DNA of 26,454 nucleotides from positions 27,490-53,943 of the forward strand of contig FR886275.1 in the NCBI GenBank assembly GCA_000436535.1, given 5' to 3'. The translations under genes were made by a program, and so were the position numbers. This document shows, piece after piece, positions 15,130 through 22,600 of this stretch. This stretch comes from Eubacterium sp. CAG:252. GTDB taxonomy: Bacteria > Bacillota > Clostridia > Lachnospirales > Lachnospiraceae. The notes beneath the pieces were generated by a model, which had not been told where the DNA came from, made no database searches, and worked only from the letters and a program-made list of their open reading frames with translations. How positions within the stretch are numbered: the stretch's first letter is position 1; every line of letters begins with the position of its first letter.

Positions 15130-15222
15130 TAACCCACATATATAATCACTCATAACGTTGTTGATGATTATATTATTGATAGTAAACACTGGTTAACCTA
15201 CATATATATAATCGCTCATAAC
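15130..15222. repeat. Duplicated 3' end of thiH
   Basis: The last 29 bases around the thiH stop (15194-15222) recur downstream at 15130-15156 with two substitutions and a 2-base deletion. The shared sequence covers the codons for the final MSDYIYVG and the stop. The downstream copy is outside any gene. Confidence 0.65.
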
Positions 15223-16551
15223 CGGCTGCAAGCCTATCTTTACAAGGTCATCATACACTTCTTTTACATCTCTTCCATCTGATATCTCAAACTGCTCATC
15301 GCCCTTGTCGCTGTCATCGATATCGTCTGAATGGCTGCCAATTCCTGTGCTGACACCTGCTGATATCTTAGTGGCTGCTATATTCATAAGATTATCCCTT
15401 ACTCTTGCACACTCTCTTGTTGATACTGTTATGCTTGCAAATGGCATAAACAGCCTGTATGCTGTAACAACCTGTAAAAGCTGCGCCTCGTGCACATCCT
15501 TTGGATTAATCCTGTCGTTATTGATAATTGGTCTTAATCTTGGACATGAAAATGCTATCTCAGCGTGTGGGTACTTTCTCTGGAGCAGGTATGCATGCAT
15601 TCCTGTTGCAAATGCATCTTTTCTAAAGTCATCAAGTCCTAACAGTGCCGCAAATCCTACACCTCTCATTCCACCTTTTAATGCACGCTCCTGCGCATTA
15701 AGTCTGTATGGATATATTCTCTTATGACCTGCAAGATGTAGTGTTTCATACTTGTCTGAATTGTAAGTTTCCTGAAATACTGTGACATAATCAGCACCAC
15801 ATTTGTGAAGATATGCATACTCATCTGAATTCATAGGATATACTTCAAGACCTATTACTTTAAAGTACTTTCTTGCTATCTTACAAGCCTCGCCTATATA
15901 CTCAACGCTCGACATCTTCTTGCTTTCGCCTGTAAGTATAAGTATCTCCTGAAGTCCTGACTTGGCAATAGCCTGCATCTCCTCTTCTATCTCTTCATAG
16001 TTAAGCTTGGCTCTCTTTATTTTATTATGGCAGTTGAAACCGCAATATATACAATAATTCTCACAGTAATTGGCTATGTATATAGGTGTAAAGAAGCATA
16101 TTGAATTACCAAAATGTCTTTCTTTTTCTATCTTTGCTGCCTGCGCCATCTGCTCAAGATAAGGCAGTGCTGCCGGTGACAAGAGTGCTGCAAAATCCTC
16201 TGGTGTACGGTTTGTTGCATTTATGGCATTCTCTACATCTTTTGCTGTATATTTGTCATAATCATAATTATTCATAGCCTCTATGACCTGCTTATCTATA
16301 TCAGAATCAAGCACCTCCATATCTGGCATATATTCCATATGATTAGTTCTGTTTTTCTTTAAATCCTCAAGTATCTCTTCACTTAATATACTTTCATTTA
16401 TATGTAAATCTTTGCTTTCGCACTTATCGTTTTTATTATTTATTGCTTTATCATCTGTTTGATTACCGGCTATTTCTTTTTTATTTATTTTTTCTTCGTT
16501 ATCTGTTTTATTATCATCTATTTTGTTGGTATTTAATTCGTTAGTACTCAT
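15193..16551 (-). CDS. thiH: 2-iminoacetate synthase ThiH (radical SAM)
   Basis: Cleaves tyrosine with a radical SAM mechanism to make dehydroglycine (2-iminoacetate), the glycine-derived part of the thiazole ring, in the oxygen-free route; partner of ThiG and ThiS. The iron-sulfur motif is Cys163, Cys167, Cys170 in CENYCIYCGF; ALLSPAA, LEVYPM, FQETYN and CPRLRP are family landmarks, and KGDEQFEISD marks the C-terminal region. Standard ThiH homology begins near residue 77. The first 60 or so residues are an unusual Asn/Asp/Lys/Glu-rich tail of low complexity, and a short Asp/Ser-rich insert lies near residue 415. I chose the ATG at 16551, after GAGGATTAGT; the upstream ATG at 16563 overlaps the ribosome binding site. 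The choice for aerobes, ThiO, is not present. Confidence 0.93.
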   Translation of the reverse strand: MSTNELNTNKIDDNKTDNEEKINKKEIAGNQTDDKAINNKNDKCESKDLHINESILSEEILEDLKKNRTNHMEYMPDMEVLDSDIDKQVIEAMNNYDYDKYTAKDVENAINATNRTPEDFAALLSPAALPYLEQMAQAAKIEKERHFGNSICFFTPIYIANYCENYCIYCGFNCHNKIKRAKLNYEEIEEEMQAIAKSGLQEILILTGESKKMSSVEYIGEACKIARKYFKVIGLEVYPMNSDEYAYLHKCGADYVTVFQETYNSDKYETLHLAGHKRIYPYRLNAQERALKGGMRGVGFAALLGLDDFRKDAFATGMHAYLLQRKYPHAEIAFSCPRLRPIINNDRINPKDVHEAQLLQVVTAYRLFMPFASITVSTRECARVRDNLMNIAATKISAGVSTGIGSHSDDIDDSDKGDEQFEISDGRDVKEVYDDLVKIGLQPVMSDYIYVG

Positions 16552-16620
16552 ACTAATCCTCATTTCTATATATATTTATTACTAGATTGTAACTATTTAA
16601 AAATTCTTATTTTTATACCC

Positions 16621-16753
16621 ATAAATGAGCAAATAAAGAAATTTCACAAAAATAAGTTGTTTTTTTACTCAAGTACATTTAAATAAATCACAATAGTTCT
16701 ATGTATTTACATCATATACAAAATTATGCAACATTTCAGATTTACTCATTTAT
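16621..16753. repeat. Inverted-repeat element (copy E), related to copy D
   Basis: The ends ATAAATGAGCAAAT (16621-16634) and ATTTACTCATTTAT (16740-16753) are inverted repeats with one mismatch. The right-hand block 16721-16754 matches 14053-14085 of copy D except for three or so positions, in the same orientation. It lies between thiG and thiH and is non-coding; the remaining gap sequence shows nothing else recognisable. Confidence 0.6.
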
Positions 16754-16829
16754 AGTTTATACAATATCAGTTAATCTTAGATATCAACCAGCATTATATC
16801 TTCTCCATAAAAATACATTTAACAACATT

Positions 16830-17669
16830 TTATTGGTGAAGATATCCAGTAAGTGGTGATGAGGCGCTTGCTCCATCTTTCTTTACTCTTCCAAGTCCTG
16901 AAAGATATGCTTCACGACCTGCATTTATCGCATTCTTAAATGCTGCTGCCATACGTGGAATATCTCCTGCTGTTGCTATCGCTGTATTTGCCATAACTGC
17001 GGCTGCACCCATTTCCATAACCTCACATGCCTGTGATGGTCGTCCGATACCGGCATCTACTATTATTGGAAGGTCTATTTCATCTATAAGTATCTGGATA
17101 AAGTCCTTTGTACATACTCCCCTGTTAGAACCGATAGGTGCTGCAAGAGGCATTATACAGGCTGCACCAGCATTTGCCATATCCCTTGCTGCATTAAGGT
17201 CAGGATACATATATGGCATAACTACAAAGCCTTCCTTGGCAAGTATCTCTGTAGCCTTAGCTGTTTCATAATTATCTGGAAGAAGGTACTTTGTATCCCT
17301 TATAACTTCTATCTTTACCATATCGCTGTGACACAGTTCTCTTGAAAGTCTTGCTATTCTTACAGCCTCCTCAGCATTTCTTGCCCCTGATGTATTAGGA
17401 AGAAGATGGACATTTTCAGGAATATAATCAAGTATGTTTGCAATTCCGCCATCGTTGGCTCTTCTTAATGCAAGTGTTACTATCTGTGCCTCAGCCTGCT
17501 TAACCGCCGCATCTATAAGCTCAAGTGAGTACTTTCCCGAACCTAATATAAAACGTGATGTGAACTCATATTTTCCTAACTTAAATATATCCTTTGACTG
17601 ACTGCTGTTTTCACTATTTACATTGTTTATTATGTTGTTTTCTGTGTTATTGTTTGTATTATTATTCAT
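16830..17669 (-). CDS. thiG: Thiazole synthase ThiG
   Basis: Assembles the thiazole phosphate ring of thiamine from deoxyxylulose 5-phosphate, dehydroglycine and sulfur delivered by ThiS thiocarboxylate. The TIM-barrel landmarks are clear: SRFILGSGKYS, TSGARNAEEAVR, VKIEVIRD with the Schiff-base lysine, LAAPIGSNRG and DAGIGRPSQACEVMEMGA, ending in the typical ANTAIATAGD and INAGREAYLSG. The body is full length. The first 25 residues are an Asn-rich low-complexity tail not normally present. The ATG at 17669 has GAGG seven bases upstream in a leader shared with thiH and thrH. It follows thiS after 123 AT-rich bases in which I see no terminator. Confidence 0.96.
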   Translation of the reverse strand: MNNNTNNNTENNIINNVNSENSSQSKDIFKLGKYEFTSRFILGSGKYSLELIDAAVKQAEAQIVTLALRRANDGGIANILDYIPENVHLLPNTSGARNAEEAVRIARLSRELCHSDMVKIEVIRDTKYLLPDNYETAKATEILAKEGFVVMPYMYPDLNAARDMANAGAACIMPLAAPIGSNRGVCTKDFIQILIDEIDLPIIVDAGIGRPSQACEVMEMGAAAVMANTAIATAGDIPRMAAAFKNAINAGREAYLSGLGRVKKDGASASSPLTGYLHQ

Positions 17670-17792
17670 TGTTAATCCTCATTTCTGCATATATTTTAAT
17701 GTATTTTTATTATCTGTTTTTTATTTGTTATGCCATATAAAATAATTTAACCTGTTATGCTACTTCAATTAATTTATAGTTATTAAATATAA

Positions 17793-17996
17793 TCAGCCCC
17801 CACCCATAAAGCTTAATACTTCCAGTGTATCATTTTGTTTTAACACTATCTGTTCGTACTTTTCTTTTGGGATTATTTCCTCATTCAGCTCTACAACTAC
17901 ATGTTCAGGCTTGTAATTATTATCCGCTATAAATGTGGCAATATTGATGTCTTCATTTATTGTCCGTTTTTTGCCATTAAATGTTATATCCGCCAT
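17793..17996 (-). CDS. thiS: Sulfur carrier protein ThiS
   Basis: A 67-residue ubiquitin-like carrier whose C-terminal glycine is converted to a thiocarboxylate and gives sulfur to ThiG. It has the expected length, the beta-grasp pattern (INEDINIATFI, VVVELNEEIIPKEKY, DTLEVLSFMGGG) and a terminal Gly-Gly. The ATG at 17996 has AAGAAGG upstream. It is the first gene of the cluster, about 100 bases after the terminator-embedded riboswitch. The activating enzyme ThiF is not encoded in this window and must come from elsewhere, if present. Confidence 0.96.
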   Translation of the reverse strand: MADITFNGKKRTINEDINIATFIADNNYKPEHVVVELNEEIIPKEKYEQIVLKQNDTLEVLSFMGGG

Positions 17997-18097
17997 AAAA
18001 TACCTTCTTTCTTTAAACTAAACATTATAAGTGTCTATGCGTATATTTTAAGTAATTTTATATTCTCACCTGCAAACTGATATTTGTCATTATACGC

Positions 18098-18155
18098 AAA
18101 AAAAGAGTTCACAAAGAAAAGCGCCCTTGGTGGTGCTCCCCTTCATGAACTCTTT
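18098..18155 (-). promoter_or_regulatory. Probable HMP-PP riboswitch (thiS motif) embedded in a terminator
   Basis: On the minus strand a 10-bp stem AAAGAGTTCA / TGAACTCTTT (18146-18155 and 18102-18111) is followed by TTTTTTT, a textbook terminator. Its 34-base interior holds GAAGGGGAGCACC and AAGGGCGCTTTTC, able to form a second smaller stem. No minus-strand gene precedes it, but a promoter does, so it must act as an attenuator for thiS. The position before thiS and the aptamer-inside-terminator design match the class known as the thiS motif or HMP-PP riboswitch of Clostridia. It lacks the CTGAGA core of a TPP riboswitch. Confidence 0.7.
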
Positions 18156-18192
18156 GAATTCACTCTAAAAATGTTTTATTAAGTTGTTAATA

Positions 18193-18221
18193 ACTATATC
18201 ATTTGTGCTGTTATATTGCAA
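18193..18221 (-). promoter_or_regulatory. Promoter of the thi cluster with overlapping palindrome
   Basis: TTGCAA (18216-18221) and TATAGT (18193-18198) are 17 bases apart on the minus strand, giving a start near 18186. A perfect 7-2-7 inverted repeat ATATTGC-AA-GCAATAT (18213-18228) covers the -35 box and could be an operator. Confidence 0.6.
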
Positions 18222-18243
18222 GCAATATTTTTATATACATTTT

Positions 18244-18302
18244 AAATACCATATGATTAGTCTTATTTTCCACTACTACAAAAATACCATATGATTAGTC
18301 TT
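18244..18302 (+). repeat. 21-bp direct repeat at the start of the Rpn remnant
   Basis: The 21 bases at 18244-18264 recur exactly at 18282-18302, a spacing of 38. Both contain ACCATATGATTAGTCTT; the second copy includes the ATG of the remnant. This may be a footprint of the rearrangement that removed the gene's front half. Confidence 0.7.
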
Positions 18303-18812
18303 GACACTTTCAGGAAATACAGATATTCTGATATTATAGAAGGCACTATCGAGATTAAGGAATGTGATTATGATGAGGACGTGTACGAAAAGCCGCTGAC
18401 AGACCAGATGTTAAGGGACAGACTTGCATTCTTGTCGTTGTTTGTGACAGAAACGGTAGATGAGGCTATAGCCATTCAGAACATATTTCCGGAATTATCA
18501 GAGATATTTAATGAGATGAATGAGTATCTTGCAAGACCAGAGGAGGTGTTAGGTATGTTTTCAGAAGCATTAAGAATACTCAACCATAACACGGCGGTAC
18601 TGATGGTTGATGAGTACAGGAAGAAGTATCAGGAGATGGAGAAAAATCTCAAGAAGGAAATGAAAGAAAAACTTGATGACAAAGACAAACAAATCAGCAG
18701 TCAGGAGGAATTATTAAAAAATCAGGAACAGCAGCACAAAAAAGACCTTGAAAGAATAGCTGAACTTGAGGCAAAACTAAACAGTATTAATAAAAGCAGC
18801 AATAACATTTAA
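18291..18812 (+). pseudogene. C-terminal remnant of an Rpn-family nuclease/transposase-like protein
   Basis: The 173-residue frame resembles the C-terminal half of Rpn-type PD-(D/E)XK proteins that are abundant in Lachnospiraceae: the LTDQMLRDRLAFLSLFV region, EVLGMFSEALRILNHNT and then MVDEYRKKYQEMEK. Residues from about 105 on are a Glu/Lys/Gln-rich coiled coil. The N-terminal catalytic domain is missing: an in-frame stop lies at 18258-18260 and there is no ribosome binding site before the ATG. I therefore read it as a truncated relic, divergent from thiS. It could still be translated. The family assignment is by pattern memory and is less sure than the truncation. Confidence 0.6.
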
Positions 18813-18847
18813 CTAAGATAATACATTAAAACAAGGAAGTAATATTT

Positions 18848-19405
18848 ATGGAATTATTTGATATAGTGGATGAACATGGAATACCTACAGGTGAAACTGT
18901 TGAAAGAAGCATAGCACACAGAGATGGCATAAGGCATCGTTCTGAACATGTATGGATAGCACGCCATACTCCTACCGGTGTAGAAGTTCTTATGCAGAAA
19001 CGTGCCATGATAAAAGATTCATTTCCGGGACGATTTGATACATCAAGCGCTGGACATATCCACGCTGGCGAAGAACCTCGTGAATCAGCAGTACGTGAAC
19101 TATATGAGGAACTTGGAATACAGGCAGTACCAGAAGACCTTACATTCATAGATACATTTGTAATTAATTATCAAAAAGAATTCCATAATAATCTCTTTAA
19201 AGATAGTGAGATAGCTTTTGTCTATGCTTATACTAAGCCTGTTGACATAAGCTGTCTTACCTATCAGCCTGAGGAGGTTGAAACTGCTGAGTGGTTTAAT
19301 CTTGATTATGTCATAGAAGAATGTAAAAAACATAATCAGAAGTTCTGTGCTCCAATGGGCGGACTTGAACTAATCCGCAAGTATACACTTAACGGTAATT
19401 TTTAA
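18848..19405 (+). CDS. Nudix hydrolase
   Basis: A 185-residue protein that should cleave a nucleoside-diphosphate-linked or diphosphate substrate with a divalent metal. The Nudix box is complete at about residues 59-81: G, five residues, E, seven residues, REL, one residue, EELGI. The start MELFDIVDEHGIPTG and the HRSEHVWI segment place it in the isopentenyl-diphosphate-isomerase-like / YfcD-type branch; the real substrate is not predictable. The Tyr-Pro-Glu-Glu-Val and EWFNLDYV region after the box is also usual there. AAGGAA lies nine bases before the ATG at 18848. It stands 35 bases after the Rpn remnant, with no obvious promoter in the gap, and ends at a bidirectional terminator. Confidence 0.9.
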   Translation: MELFDIVDEHGIPTGETVERSIAHRDGIRHRSEHVWIARHTPTGVEVLMQKRAMIKDSFPGRFDTSSAGHIHAGEEPRESAVRELYEELGIQAVPEDLTFIDTFVINYQKEFHNNLFKDSEIAFVYAYTKPVDISCLTYQPEEVETAEWFNLDYVIEECKKHNQKFCAPMGGLELIRKYTLNGNF

Positions 19406-19536
19406 CTTTAAGAGGAATGGCAAGAATATAAAATAAATACAATCATAAAATTTTATTAAAAGATATCGAATGTTTAAATATGATACAACATAATCACTCT
19501 TTAGTTGCAATCAAAAATATATCTTTTAAATGAATC

Positions 19537-19584
19537 AACCCCTTGCGGGAATGTACATTATTGCCTACATTCCCACAAGGGGTT
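19537..19584. terminator. Bidirectional terminator between Nudix gene and ABC transporter
   Basis: A long stem pairs AACCCCTTG.CGGGAATGTA with TACATTCCC.CAAGGGGTT around a 10-base loop. It lies between convergent genes. U-tracts are short on both sides (TTTAATAATT on plus, TTGATTCATTTAAAAG on minus), but the stem is very stable. Confidence 0.75.
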
Positions 19585-19660
19585 TAATAATTAACATCAT
19601 TTATACTCAATCATGAATTTTCTTCATTCTTTGACTAGCTTTTAATCTTAATACCTGCAA

Positions 19661-22600
19661 TTACTCATTCCTAAGCGCTGCCACCGGGTCGCTCTTTGAT
19701 GCCTTCTTAGAAGGTATCAGTCCACCTATAAATGTGAGGAATATACTAAGAAGTATGAGCACTATTGCCGGTGCTACAGGAAGCACTGCATTTATGTTAT
19801 TAACACCGGAAACTGCGTGTATAATAGCATTTATTGGTATCAGCATAAGTAAGGTTATTCCTATTCCCATAAGACCGGCACACAGACCGATTATACAGGT
19901 TTCAGCATTAAATACCGCTGATACATTTTTCTTGGAAGCACCTATAGCCCTTAAGATACCTATTTCCTTTCGGCGCTCTAAAACACTTATATAAGTGATG
20001 ACACCTATCATAATAGAAGAAACAACTAGAGATATCGCAACAAATGCTATAAGTACATAACTTATTACATTGACAATAGTCGTAACAGATGACATAAGCG
20101 TTCCGACCACGTCTGTATAACTTATAACCTGTGCATCCTTACCCTGCCTCTTCATATCATTATTATAATTATCAAGTATCTTTACTATCTGGTCTTTGCT
20201 CTCAAAGTCCTTAGGATATATATCTATACCGCTAGGAACTGCAAGGTCTGCATAGCCTAACTTCTTCATATTATTATCATAAGAAGCTGTATCTGTGTTA
20301 GACATAAGTGACATCATAAGGTCTGAGAAGTCATCCTCATTCATATTCATCTTGATAGCATCTGCAAAGCTTTCTGTGTCTATTCCAAATGCACTGCCAA
20401 AGTCATAACTGTCCATATCTGCACCTGTGCCTGTAAAGCCAAATGCATTAGTCATATTATTACCCATAAGCTGCATTGCATTTACCATAGCCTCTGTCAT
20501 GCTTGACATCATCTGTGTCATAACCTGTTCCATGGCCTGCTGCATATTAAGAGTAATACTGCTCATCATCTTATTCATAGAAGCTTCAATACCTGCTGTT
20601 ATCTGCTCCTGAAGGCTGTTTATCATATTGGTTATAACCTTATCAAGAATACCATCCACATCAGGATAGCCATTCTGTTTTGCATATTCCACAAATCCGT
20701 CAGCCACGTCACGCTGGAATATATTCCACAACTGTTCGTAAGATATATCAATAACTACTGCATCTGACATAATATCCTTAGCAGAGGCTGTTATCTGCTG
20801 TCTTGCCTCATCGGTAAGAAGAAACTTAAATACACTGTCTGCACTTGTATCTTCTATGCCATTATTCTTAACATACTCAAAATACTTTTCTTCAAGCTTA
20901 TTCACTTCCTGTAACACTCTGTCCTGCGATACATTCACCTTAACAGAGTCTGTAATAAGCTGCTTTATGTCTGCGCCTAACTTAGCAGATACCCCATCGG
21001 ACAGTATATATTCCTTAAAACCTGATAACATACTGTTTATATCTGCTTTCACTTCGTCATTAAGACTATCACTGATAAACTTCTTTATAGCATCAGCATC
21101 CATACTTCCCATATCAAAGTCAAAGCTTCCATCGCCCATAATGTCAGACATATCGCCAAAACTGATATCATCAAACATTGAAGAGTCAAATACATCACTG
21201 TCAAACATTGAGGCATCAAAGCCTGCTGATATATCGTCAAGATTTATAAGCGAACTTATATCTGACATATCCATATTGTATATGCTGTCATCCACCTTAA
21301 ATGCATTACTCATCGCATCAGCATCTATCTGGAAAAGCGATTCCATATTAAACTTATTATCCTGACTGTCAGTTCCGAACTTTTCACCTGTAAATATATT
21401 AGTATCCTTATTATCTTTCTGTGCCTTTACAACATCGCTTGAAGCCGCATACTGTATAATATGTTTCGTGAGTGACTGTGTATATCCAATTCCAGGAGTA
21501 AGCATAGCTGCCGCAGTTCCATCAAGCTGCTGGACTATACCAGTTATCTTTAAATCCTCTCCACGGCTTACAAGATCATTCATATATGCATCATTACCTG
21601 TTTTATCTTTCCATATGTCATACTCTGAATCATATTCATAATAATCTGCACTATTTACAACTTTAAATGTCATTCCAAGCAGGTCATCATACGAAAAGCT
21701 GTCATTATTTTCCGGCACATCTATCTCTTTTTCTGACATAAATGCTGATACCATATTTTCATATTCTGTACTATCTCTTAGGCCCAGAGTATACTCAAGC
21801 CTGTCGCTTATATTGCCATTGGAATTAAGAACAAGCACACATTCGTTATAACTTTCAGGCCAGTGTCCTGCTTTCACTTCATACTGTCCACTATAAAGGT
21901 CACTGTTAGCTGGAAGCTCATAGAATACATTGGTTGACATACTTGATGTCATAGAATTCTCATAAGAAGACGACATTCCCACCATTTCATAGGATTTGTC
22001 AGGATTAATCTGCTTATAAGTATCATTCTTATCGCTTCTGTATATCTGTGGTGTCACAACATAATTATATTCAATAGCATGTACATAATTATCTATATTT
22101 TCAGGATTGCTCTCAAGATAAGTTTTTAATGATGCAAGGTCGTTCGTGCTCATCTTTGAAAACATATTCGTAACAGCCGGGGTTACTCCTATGTCATTAT
22201 CTTTCTTATTATCTGGCGAGTCTACACTTGCACTGACCATCATAGCCGTAAGGTCAAAGCCTGTGCTTTGTATCTGCAAAGGATATTCCGAAAGCGTATC
22301 CTCTTCCATCGCCTTTATATAACCACTCACACCATTAGATATCGAAAGTATAAGCGCTATACCGATAATACCTATCGAACCTGCAAATGAAGTAAGAAGG
22401 GTTCTTGCTTTCTTTGTCTTAAGGTTCTGGAAGCTGAGTGAAAGTGCTGTAAGAAATGACATTGAAGACTTTCCCATATTCTTGTGTACCGGCTCTTCTG
22501 TAATCTCTTCGCTTATATCAATAGGGTCTGAATCTGATAATATCTTTCCGTCCTTAACCTCTACTATTCTTGTGGCATACTCATAAGCAAGCTCAGGGTT

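Noticed and set aside
18098..18155. TPP riboswitch before thiS
   Set aside because: The conserved CTGAGA and ACC...GAACCTGAT blocks are absent; the structure fits a terminator-embedded thiS motif instead.
18244..18302. CRISPR-like repeat
   Set aside because: There are only two copies, 38 bases apart, with no further units and no cas genes.
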